NCBI GenBank assembly: GCA_030616935.1
Contig: JAUWWJ010000128.1
Span: 1 to 5,644, forward strand
Direction: 5' to 3'
Length of the DNA stretch: 5,644 bases
Source: Planctomycetaceae bacterium
GTDB taxonomy: Bacteria; Planctomycetota; Planctomycetia; Pirellulales; UBA1268
Of the stretch, positions 1 to 5,633 are shown piece after piece; the stretch's first letter is position 1; every line of letters starts with the position of its first letter. The notes below the pieces were generated by a model, which had not been told where the DNA came from, did no database searches, and saw nothing but the letters and a program-made list of their open reading frames with translations. A program made the translations under genes and the position numbers.

Positions 1-36
1 CAAGCTCGTGACCAAGCTCGTGACCAAGCTCGTGAC
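1..36 (+). repeat. 12-bp tandem repeat, three perfect copies, in frame
   Basis: The unit CAAGCTCGTGAC occurs at 1-12, 13-24 and 25-36 without a mismatch. A decayed fourth copy starts at 37 (CAAGCAACCGAT). The unit is four codons long and encodes Gln-Ala-Arg-Asp, so copy-number change would not shift the frame. The array begins at the window edge and probably extends upstream. Confidence 0.9.
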
Positions 37-987
37 CAAGCAACCGATGAATCGGGTGAGCCAAGACGTCGCCGTCGAGGGCGACGTGGAGGCCGTGGCC
101 GTGGTCGGCGGAATGATCGCAGCACCCAAGAAGAAGCTCGGGCTGATGATAACGAAGAATTGCCTGGCTACGGCCGGAACCTTGATGGGGAGCGGACCGA
201 ACGGCAAGGATTGGCTGCTGAGACTTCTTCGGATGTTCGTCCGCAAAGTCTAAGAGAAGATGGATTCGGGCAAAGGCTGAACACTGATTCTGAAGAACGA
301 ACTGCTGAATCAGATGCAGGTCCTCGCTCTGGTAGCAGTCGAGATGACGATCAGGAGGGGACGCGAACCGATGATCGTCCACCACGCCGTCGCCGCCGTC
401 GCCGTGGCCGTGGCCGTGGCCGGCGAACACGAGATGGTGAAACTGTAGGGAATGAGGGCCAGCGCTCTCATGAAGAGAGTGGCGAAGAATCAATCGAAGT
501 GCAGGGTGATCAGCAGACTGGCGAAAAGCCATTCACTGAACGCGAACTGTGTGGGAATGAAGAATCAGACGGAGAGCCTCGTCGTCGCCGTCGTCGTCGA
601 CGGCGAACGTCAGATGACGAGTCGCAAGAAGCCAGTGGTGAGGGTCGTCCAGCCCGAAGGCCTGCATCAGACAACTCAAGTGGGCAACGAAGACCAGCCC
701 GCAGTGGTGGCCGCAGAGGAGAATCCGGGCGTGGAGGTGGTGGCGAAGGTCGCCGTCGGGAAACTTTTTCTCGTGTCGGGTCGAGGCGTGAAGACGATGA
801 AGAAGGCCTAGAATTTCTTGGCACAGAAGATGATACGGCTCCTTCAGATCATCGCGATAATGGGAATGAAGATGTGCTTTCCGAAAGTGGACTCGACGGT
901 GTTCGTGATGTGCCGAGTTGGGTAGAGGCAATCGGTATCGTCATCGCCAGTAATATGGATAGCCGCAAACAACCGCCTCAAAGCTAA
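1..987 (+). CDS. Arg-rich/acidic low-complexity protein, 3' part (5' end outside window)
   Basis: The frame is open from base 1 to the TAA at 985-987, giving 328 visible residues with no credible internal start, so the gene begins upstream. I do not recognise a named family. The visible part looks intrinsically disordered. It starts with three QARD repeats and then alternates acidic/polar stretches (Glu, Asp, Ser, Gln) with three Arg blocks at 64-111, 385-426 and 580-606; the last is nine consecutive Arg. An RG/RGG-like segment follows at 688-759. Only the end looks ordered: an acidic EFLG segment, then VPSWVEAIGIVIASNMDSRK near 910-969, which I recall only loosely as a recurring C-terminal motif of planctomycete proteins. 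Arg/RGG tracts of this kind commonly bind RNA or other polyanions, as in the tails of RNase E and some helicases, so a nucleic-acid-binding role is an inference. Any catalytic domain would lie upstream. I am sure it is coding, because this frame explains the composition and the coherent tail; function is unknown. Confidence 0.8.
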   Translation, partial: QARDQARDQARDQATDESGEPRRRRRGRRGGRGRGRRNDRSTQEEARADDNEELPGYGRNLDGERTERQGLAAETSSDVRPQSLREDGFGQRLNTDSEERTAESDAGPRSGSSRDDDQEGTRTDDRPPRRRRRRRGRGRGRRTRDGETVGNEGQRSHEESGEESIEVQGDQQTGEKPFTERELCGNEESDGEPRRRRRRRRRTSDDESQEASGEGRPARRPASDNSSGQRRPARSGGRRGESGRGGGGEGRRRETFSRVGSRREDDEEGLEFLGTEDDTAPSDHRDNGNEDVLSESGLDGVRDVPSWVEAIGIVIASNMDSRKQPPQS

Positions 988-1031
988 ATCCCTGTGAATG
1001 AGAGCCTGGTTTCGACCATCGGATTTGCAAC

Positions 1032-1054
1032 GACTGCCTTGTTTCAAGGCAGTC
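1032..1054 (+). other. Perfect 10-bp inverted repeat (hairpin) in the intergenic region
   Basis: GACTGCCTTG at 1032-1041 and its exact reverse complement at 1045-1054 enclose a TTT loop. It lies 45 bp after the stop of the upstream gene. No T-run follows it, so it is not a standard intrinsic terminator. It could be part of a structured leader or small RNA, an mRNA 3'-end stabiliser, or a DNA-level operator. A smaller TGGT-TTCG-ACCA stem-loop with a tetraloop of the UUCG type lies just upstream at 1007-1018. Confidence 0.6.
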
Positions 1055-1086
1055 ACATCCTCAGCCCTGCATGAAAGTGTGCGACT

Positions 1087-1119
1087 GAGGCCCTTTAGGT
1101 AAAAAGAGCCTCGCGTTTT
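1087..1119 (+). terminator. Possible intrinsic terminator of the Arg-rich gene
   Basis: GAGGC at 1087-1091 pairs with GCCTC at 1108-1112. After one C/A mismatch the stem continues with CTTT at 1093-1096 against AAAG at 1103-1106, closing a 6-base loop. GCG and a short TTTT follow. The hairpin is in the right place between two same-strand genes, but the T-tract is short and interrupted. The left arm can also pair with an upstream CCTCAG (1059-1064), so the structure may be an attenuator or part of a larger RNA fold. Confidence 0.35.
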
Positions 1120-1228
1120 CACCGAGAATTGCCCCATGCGATGACTGGTCGCCGTTGCTTTCTTCTGTTTGGCGCAGCATTTGCCTTTGCTTGCTGTACG
1201 TGCCGCTCGAGGAGTTCAGCAGGAAAGT

Positions 1229-1232
1229 GAGG
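1229..1232 (+). promoter_or_regulatory. Ribosome binding site that decides the glycosyltransferase start
   Basis: GAGG sits 6 bases before the ATG at 1239. The longer in-frame candidate, TTG at 1155, has no purine-rich site ahead of it. Its extra 28 residues also look unlike the start of a GT-B protein, so the ATG is preferred. Confidence 0.6.
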
Positions 1233-1238
1233 CCACCG

Positions 1239-2561
1239 ATGAGTCTTTGTGATCAACAACGAAGGGCACCAGCCCTCGGATCGAGTCTACCCGTTGATAA
1301 TCTTATTATTTTGTCACGGGCGGATCCAATTATCTGTGGTCATTCAACAGAGACGCGGAATCTTGCGGAAGCAGCATGCACTCTTGGTATTCGGAATGTT
1401 CACATTGTGAGTTATCCGCTCGACGTCCTTGCGTCATCTGGGCTGCCACTCAAACCAGAGTGCTCCGTTGAAGCGTACTCGTCGGGCATTACGGTAGACC
1501 GACCGACACCCATTGGAGATTATAAAGTGCTGGATGGTCGACTTGGTGCTGCAATCTCTGGACATCTTATTAATCTTCTTGCACAGCTCCCTGGAAAAAC
1601 AGCTGTTATGGATCTATATCTTGTCCCGCACGGCCAGATGGTGATGCAGGCAGTAGAGTCTTCAGGTCGAAGTGGCATCGCCGCAGCACCTGTGACAATT
1701 GGAGAGGCTGTCGGATCTGATATTACCAATGTGGTATCCAATGCACTTGCTACTGGGCAGTCAGGTGCAGCTGCTCTTGTGATGCAAAACTATCTGGATC
1801 ACGATCAGCCAGTGGCAGTCAGTGGATTCACCCGTGAACTGATTGTTGCCTCTGGTGCAAAGGTGGACGAAGCTCTTGGTACAAACTTCGCGCAGCAACT
1901 TTCTGAGCGAGTTCGTATTAGTTATCCAGCAATTGACACCTCAGCATATTTGTCACCGTCAATAAGTGAGGCTGAGCAAGCGGCGATTCTGTCCAAGCGA
2001 GGTCTTGTTCGTGATGGATATGTTTTGTTTCTCAGTCGGCTCACCAAAGCCAAAGGTGTGGATGACCTTATTCATGCATACCGTGCGAGCAATCTGTATC
2101 GTCGGATGCCGCTTGTTGTCTGCGGTTCAGGTCCCGATGAGGAGTTCTTTCACACCATCGCAAACAGGGACCCATCGATCCTCTTTTTTAATGATATCGG
2201 TGATCTCGAAAAGCTTGCATTAATGTCAGGATGTCACGCATATTCTCTCCCCAGCAAACCTCGCGTCGAATTCACAGAAACATTTGGTATTGCTGTCGCT
2301 GAGGCCATGTTGTCAGGTGGGATAGGTCCTGTGATAACAACGCGCACTGGCGGTATACCGGAGGCAACAGGTGATCATTGCCTCTACCACAAGGCAGGAG
2401 ATGTTGCGGGCCTCGTGGCATGCCTTGATAGAGTAGCACGTATGCCGGATCATTCACGGGCGTATTTGAGTCAACAGGCTCGGGACTACGCCTGCCGTTT
2501 CGATCGAGAAACAATCTTGAAAAATCTTCTTGCGAAGACTGCCGTGAAAACTGCAGCATGA
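1239..2561 (+). CDS. Family 4 (GT-B fold) glycosyltransferase
   Basis: This 440-residue cytoplasmic protein should transfer a sugar from a nucleotide-activated donor to an unknown acceptor with retention of configuration, as GT4 enzymes do. It has no signal peptide or membrane segment. The N-terminal acceptor domain (about residues 20-235) carries CGHSTETRNLAEA at 33-45 and GSDITNVV near 159-166. The C-terminal donor domain starts around SYPAIDTSAYL (228-238) and holds the GT4 signatures: LSRLTKAKG at 265-273 (Arg and Lys for donor phosphates), CGSGP at 295-299, the E-x7-E motif ETFGIAVAE with Glu347 and Glu355, and TRTGGIPE at 368-375. Length is normal for GT4 and all key residues are present. 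The start is the ATG with a GAGG site 6 bases ahead; a TTG at 1155 would add 28 unlikely residues. Its TGA overlaps the next gene's ATG by 4 bp, so the two are probably co-translated. Coupling to a GH92 protein hints at an alpha-mannosyl product, which is inference; glucose or other donors remain possible. Confidence 0.9.
   Translation: MSLCDQQRRAPALGSSLPVDNLIILSRADPIICGHSTETRNLAEAACTLGIRNVHIVSYPLDVLASSGLPLKPECSVEAYSSGITVDRPTPIGDYKVLDGRLGAAISGHLINLLAQLPGKTAVMDLYLVPHGQMVMQAVESSGRSGIAAAPVTIGEAVGSDITNVVSNALATGQSGAAALVMQNYLDHDQPVAVSGFTRELIVASGAKVDEALGTNFAQQLSERVRISYPAIDTSAYLSPSISEAEQAAILSKRGLVRDGYVLFLSRLTKAKGVDDLIHAYRASNLYRRMPLVVCGSGPDEEFFHTIANRDPSILFFNDIGDLEKLALMSGCHAYSLPSKPRVEFTETFGIAVAEAMLSGGIGPVITTRTGGIPEATGDHCLYHKAGDVAGLVACLDRVARMPDHSRAYLSQQARDYACRFDRETILKNLLAKTAVKTAA
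2558..2561 (+). promoter_or_regulatory. ATGA stop/start overlap (translational coupling)
   Basis: The hydrolase ATG (2558-2560) overlaps the glycosyltransferase TGA (2559-2561). No convincing Shine-Dalgarno sequence precedes this ATG, so initiation probably depends on ribosomes finishing the upstream gene. A strong AAAAGGAG (2580-2587) lies inside the hydrolase frame, 18 bases before a second ATG at 2606, which is too far for ordinary use unless the GAGCG/CGCTC hairpin between them (2585-2604) shortens the distance. Confidence 0.6.
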
Positions 2562-4837
2562 CGGTACTGTTTCACGGGGAAAAGGAGCGAACGGCGGAAC
2601 GCTCGATGGAAGATCACGCAGATAAATTAAAAGATCGACGACCAGTTGCTCCTGAGCGAGTGACACTGGTTGATCCCTTCATTGGCACGGAACCAGTTGA
2701 TCTTCCCCCGCGTTCTGGAATTGCAGCATCGTGGTTCTGGCCAAAGCCGCAGATAGGGAATACCCATCCTGGGGCATGCCTTCCTTTCGGTATGGTTTCA
2801 GTCATGCCATACAGCGGGGGCTATCCGACTGGCTACGGTTGTTACGACAAGTCACTTCAGGGGTATCCGCCACGGCTCAAAGAGGAATTGCAGGTGTCTG
2901 GCTTCACCCACTTCCAGCAGTCCGGTGTTGGAGCCATTCGCAAATATTATAACTATTGTCGAGTCTCACCTTATCTTGAGGAAGGGGGTGGCCTTGCAAT
3001 GGTGGGAATTCCCTTCTCGGTTGTTCACGAAGAGGCTGTCCCCGGTTTCTATTCATGTATTCTCAAGCCGTATGGCATTCGTGCTGAAATTACAGCGACC
3101 CCGCGTGGAGCAATTCATCGATATACGTTTCCGAAATCGAGTTGTGCGGGGATAGCGGTCGACTTTTCTCACGGTGGTATTGAAATTGAAGATGGAAGAA
3201 CAATTCCTCTGCGGGCGGAGTATCGTCTTGAGGAACCCTTCGGTGCGGAAGCATGTGTCACCATGGAAGGCCTTCCAATCAGAATGTCTGTGGAGGCCTC
3301 TGGTTTCGATGCGCCCAGTGCTGCAGCTTTGCTTTGGGAGGACGGAAAGGTTCTTTCTGGCGACAAGGAGAGGTCCTATGAATATATACGTGAGTCGACC
3401 TACGTGCCATTTGGTGTGTGTTTTCAGCGGCCAACTGAGGAGGAGCATGTTGTTGAACTGAACGTTGCTTTTTCATTACGGAGTCGAAAAAAGGCACATC
3501 AAAATCGGCTGTCGGCCCCTCAAAATTTTTCTGTTGCAAGACGTACAGCAAAGAAGAGTTGGGAAGAAAGGCTTGATCGAATTCATGTTCAAGGAGGCAC
3601 GCTTGCTCAGCAGAGAACGTTCTATACGGCTCTTTATCACAGTCTTATAAAGCCGAGTGAAGCTCATGATGAGTCGCCATTTTGGCCATGGGACGGCCCA
3701 TTTTTCTTTGATTTCTCCACGCTTTGGGATATGTATAAAACACAGCTTCCTCTTGTGCTTTCGTTATTTCCAGATGAAGGAGCTGCGATTGTTAATGCCA
3801 TGCTTACCGTGGTGGAAATGGAGGGCAATTTTCCGATCGGGTATCGTCTGGCTCGGGGGTATGACCGTTTCGCCCATCAAGCCAGCGCCCTTGGTCATGT
3901 TGTCATAGCCGATGCTTTCCATCGGCGGCTACCTGGAATTGATTGGGAGCGTGCTCTTACGATGATGTCCAAGGATCTTGGCAGAGCGTACGGCGAAGCA
4001 TTTTTTCAAGACGGTGTAGTTCACCCTCTCACGCACACTCTCGACCTTGCGTATGGCTGTTTTTGTACAGCGGCGATTGCGACTGAAATAGGCGATGCTG
4101 CTGTAGCCGCACAGATGCTTGAGTATGCGAGTCAGTGGAAGAATGCTTTTGACCACACTGGTGTATTAAGAGACTCGACGTATTACGAGGGCTCAAAATA
4201 TAATTATAGTTTTCGGCTGTTGCATGACATGGCCAGCCGAATTTCAATCGCCGGTGGTGATACGGCTTTTGTCAGCTTGTTGGATGCCTTCTTTGGCTAT
4301 GCGGCCGATCCGGTTCCGGCCCCGGGGGTGTCCCCGTGCCGCACCGAGATGGCCGAAGGTGAATTGCTTGGGCGTTTTGAAGGGTTTAATAATGAGCCTG
4401 ATATGGAATCGCCCTATGCCTATATTTATGCAGGGCGGCACGACAGGGCTTGTGAAGTTATCCGTGCGGGCATGTTGCAGTGTTATGGAGATTCCCGTGG
4501 CGGCCTCGTGGGAAATGACGATTCCGGTGGGATGAGTTCCTGGTATGTCTGGAGTGCGTTGGGGCTTTTTCCTGTAGCAGGGCAAGACGTTTTCTTGATT
4601 GGATCCCCGGTTTTTGACCGTGTGGAGGCGCTCTTTGGGCCAGACCAGGCGTTTGTGATTGAAGCTGAGGGAGCTGGGCCAGAGAGTCTTTATGTTCAGT
4701 CGATTCTGCTGAACGGAAAACCTCTCCAGAGACCTTTTTTGCAATGGATGGATTTGTGTTCAGGAGGAACGCTCTGCGTCAAGATGACAGCCACCCCAAC
4801 TGTTTGGACCCAGGATCGTCCGCCTTCTTGTGCGTGA
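2558..4837 (+). CDS. Glycoside hydrolase family 92 (alpha-mannosidase family), apparently cytoplasmic
   Basis: GH92 enzymes are calcium-dependent inverting exo-alpha-mannosidases. This 759-residue protein spans the full family architecture. The N-terminal beta-sandwich (about 35-310) carries VDPFIGT at 38-44, GNTHPGACLPFGM at 67-79 and GFTHFQQSGVG at 115-125. The (alpha/alpha)6 domain (about 330-755) carries STLWDMYKTQLPL at 387-399, YYEG at 542-545 with Glu544 at the place of the general acid, FNNEP at 610-614, and GNDDSGGMSSWYVWSALG at 652-669 with the Asp pair expected to activate water. Most studied members are exported; this one has a charged N-terminus without a signal peptide, so it should act in the cytosol. 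Around Glu544 it reads EGSKYNYSFRLLHD, where typical members, as I recall, read EGNxWQYxWxxPHD, so it belongs to a divergent branch and its linkage specificity is open. The ATG lies in an ATGA overlap with the glycosyltransferase. A second ATG at 2606 would remove 16 residues without touching the domain. Family assignment is firm; substrate is not. Confidence 0.92.
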   Translation: MTVLFHGEKERTAERSMEDHADKLKDRRPVAPERVTLVDPFIGTEPVDLPPRSGIAASWFWPKPQIGNTHPGACLPFGMVSVMPYSGGYPTGYGCYDKSLQGYPPRLKEELQVSGFTHFQQSGVGAIRKYYNYCRVSPYLEEGGGLAMVGIPFSVVHEEAVPGFYSCILKPYGIRAEITATPRGAIHRYTFPKSSCAGIAVDFSHGGIEIEDGRTIPLRAEYRLEEPFGAEACVTMEGLPIRMSVEASGFDAPSAAALLWEDGKVLSGDKERSYEYIRESTYVPFGVCFQRPTEEEHVVELNVAFSLRSRKKAHQNRLSAPQNFSVARRTAKKSWEERLDRIHVQGGTLAQQRTFYTALYHSLIKPSEAHDESPFWPWDGPFFFDFSTLWDMYKTQLPLVLSLFPDEGAAIVNAMLTVVEMEGNFPIGYRLARGYDRFAHQASALGHVVIADAFHRRLPGIDWERALTMMSKDLGRAYGEAFFQDGVVHPLTHTLDLAYGCFCTAAIATEIGDAAVAAQMLEYASQWKNAFDHTGVLRDSTYYEGSKYNYSFRLLHDMASRISIAGGDTAFVSLLDAFFGYAADPVPAPGVSPCRTEMAEGELLGRFEGFNNEPDMESPYAYIYAGRHDRACEVIRAGMLQCYGDSRGGLVGNDDSGGMSSWYVWSALGLFPVAGQDVFLIGSPVFDRVEALFGPDQAFVIEAEGAGPESLYVQSILLNGKPLQRPFLQWMDLCSGGTLCVKMTATPTVWTQDRPPSCA

Positions 4838-4893
4838 TGAAAGAACAGTCAGATTATTTCAGGCCAGAGAAAAAAGAGGGCTCGGTTCATTGC

Positions 4894-4923
4894 TGAGATT
4901 GAGTCTCACTGTCAAGTTTTTTT
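4894..4923 (+). terminator. Possible terminator after the glycosyltransferase-hydrolase operon
   Basis: TGAGA (4894-4898) and TCTCA (4904-4908) form a short stem, extendable by a T-G wobble to a 3-base loop. A run of seven T follows at 4917-4923. The stem is weak and the T-run starts 8 bases after it, so this is a candidate only. It lies 57 bp past the hydrolase stop, where transcription of the operon would be expected to end. Confidence 0.3.
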
Positions 4924-4932
4924 CGAAAAAAA
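4917..4932. repeat. T7-CG-A7 perfect palindrome
   Basis: TTTTTTTCGAAAAAAA is a perfect 16-bp palindrome in an AT-rich patch about 70 bp before the next start codon. It might act as the T-run of a terminator read from either side, as a bent A-tract/UP-like element for the downstream promoter, or as a protein-binding site. The sequence alone does not decide between these. Confidence 0.6.
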
Positions 4933-4977
4933 TAGAATTTTATTGTCTTGTAGAGCACTCGCTTTGACGAATACTCT
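4933..4977 (+). promoter_or_regulatory. Weak promoter candidates for the repeat-protein gene
   Basis: The gap needs a promoter because it follows a probable operon end. Two readings are possible. One is TTGTAG (4948-4953) with an 18-base spacer to TACTCT (4972-4977). The other is TAGAAT at 4933-4938 as a -10 box with no good -35 box. Neither is convincing, and planctomycete promoters are not well predicted by the E. coli consensus. Confidence 0.2.
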
Positions 4978-4987
4978 TAACAGAAGA

Positions 4988-4994
4988 AAGGAAG
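4988..4994 (+). promoter_or_regulatory. Ribosome binding site for the GTG start at 5001
   Basis: AAGGAAG at 4988-4994 contains AGGA spaced 8 bases before GTG. This supports the non-ATG start, which also opens directly into a normal signal peptide. The last two bases of the site belong to an inverted repeat (4952-4959 with 4993-5000) that may influence access to it. Confidence 0.65.
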
Positions 4995-5000
4995 TGCTCT

Positions 5001-5633
5001 GTGAATAAGTTGTCAAACTTTTTTGTAAAAAATATTCTTCTTTTCGTCTTGCTTCCTTTGCCAGCTTTTATGGCGATCGAATGTTTCGCTGCAGATCAGG
5101 ATGCAGCAAACAGAAAGCTCACACGAGAAGATGTTCAACAAATTGTTGAATGCTCAGTACAGAACGGAGAGGCCGTTGATCTCAACGCGCTGGAAAATCT
5201 TGATGCTGATACGGCACGGGTCGTAGCTGAGACTCGTGGTAAGTTATTCTTAAATGGACTGACTGCCGTGACTCCAGAAGTTGCAGGAATTCTCGCGACA
5301 CATCGTGGCTGGTTGCACCTTGGGGGGCTTCGGTCTATCAGCCCAGCTGTAGCGAGAGCACTTTCAAAGCATCAAGGATGGCTTTTTCTTAATGGTATCC
5401 GAGTGTTAGAGAAGGATGTAGCAATCGCAATCCTGCCTTATCGAGGCCAGTTGTATCTCGATGGAGTCGAAACAATAACTGAAGATGTAGCGGAAATAAT
5501 TGCCCAGCGTCGTAACGGTGTCGAGCTGTATGGTGTTCGGAATATCAATTATCAGTCTGTGGCAATACTGAGAAAAAACTCAGAGATTGTTCTTCCTTCG
5601 AAGTTTAATCGTGCTGGCTGGTGGCCTTTTTAA
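5001..5633 (+). CDS. Secreted protein of 23-residue LRR-like repeats
   Basis: The 210-residue product starts at GTG with a good AAGGAAG site. Residues 1-31 form a signal peptide: Lys at 3 and 10, a hydrophobic core NILLFVLLPLPAFMAIE, and probable cleavage after Cys-Phe-Ala or Ala-Ala near 30-31. The mature part is almost entirely repeats. Five units of exactly 23 residues (64-86, 87-109, 110-132, 133-155, 156-178) each start with a Leu/Ile/Val pair pattern, carry a short helix of the xxVAxxLA type, and end in Gly-x-Leu-x-Leu-x-Gly. A degenerate sixth unit covers 179-200, and a decayed one precedes the series at about 39-63. The pattern resembles a leucine-rich-repeat solenoid, with the terminal L-x-L-x-G as the parallel strand. 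It ends in an aromatic GWWPF tail. There is no catalytic motif, so binding to a protein or surface outside the cytoplasm is the likely role. I recall similar repeats mainly in planctomycetes and relatives. Partner and function are unknown. Confidence 0.85.
   Translation: MNKLSNFFVKNILLFVLLPLPAFMAIECFAADQDAANRKLTREDVQQIVECSVQNGEAVDLNALENLDADTARVVAETRGKLFLNGLTAVTPEVAGILATHRGWLHLGGLRSISPAVARALSKHQGWLFLNGIRVLEKDVAIAILPYRGQLYLDGVETITEDVAEIIAQRRNGVELYGVRNINYQSVAILRKNSEIVLPSKFNRAGWWPF
5190..5600 (+). repeat. Six protein-level repeat units (69 bp each, last one 66 bp)
   Basis: These bases encode residues 64-200 of the secreted protein. Units begin at 5190, 5259, 5328, 5397, 5466 and 5535. The repetition is clear in the protein (GKLFLNG, GWLHLGG, GWLFLNG, GQLYLDG, GVELYG at the unit ends) but diverged at DNA level, so the array is old rather than a recent tandem duplication. 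Confidence 0.8.

Larger units (their letters stand above)
988..1238. other. 251-bp intergenic region with several inverted repeats
   Basis: No gene is supported here. The region must hold the end of the Arg-rich transcript and the promoter and leader of the glycosyltransferase operon. I see at least four small stem-loops: 1007-1018, 1032-1054, 1059-1090 or 1087-1112 (exclusive), and 1138-1152 (GCGA/TCGC). I could not pick a convincing promoter. Part of it could be a small RNA or structured 5' leader; it matches no RNA family that I recognise. Confidence 0.5.

Noticed and set aside
533..931. Long minus-strand and alternative plus-frame reading frames across the Arg-rich gene (also 8-253, 452-811, 510-824)
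   Set aside because: Arg/Gly/Glu-rich low-complexity DNA rarely forms stops in other frames. The products are compositionally odd, and the frame from base 1 runs through all of them to a coherent tail.
1032..1054. Perfect hairpin as an intrinsic terminator
   Set aside because: The stem is strong but no T-run follows, so it is listed as a structural element of unknown role instead.
1155..1238. Upstream TTG start adding 28 residues to the glycosyltransferase
   Set aside because: There is no Shine-Dalgarno sequence before it, the added residues do not fit a GT-B N-terminus, and the ATG at 1239 has GAGG at good spacing.
4244..4744. 166-codon minus-strand reading frame inside the hydrolase gene
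   Set aside because: It is antisense to the most conserved GH92 motifs (NEP, GNDD), has no recognisable domain and is best explained as a shadow.
4837..4896. 19-codon ORF (ATG overlapping the hydrolase TGA)
   Set aside because: The TGATG overlap is suggestive, but the peptide is short, hydrophilic and featureless, and it runs into the candidate terminator. Chance is the simpler explanation.
5190..5600. Repeat array as CRISPR or mobile element
   Set aside because: The periodicity is in the protein (23 codons), the DNA copies are diverged, and there are no conserved repeats with unique spacers.
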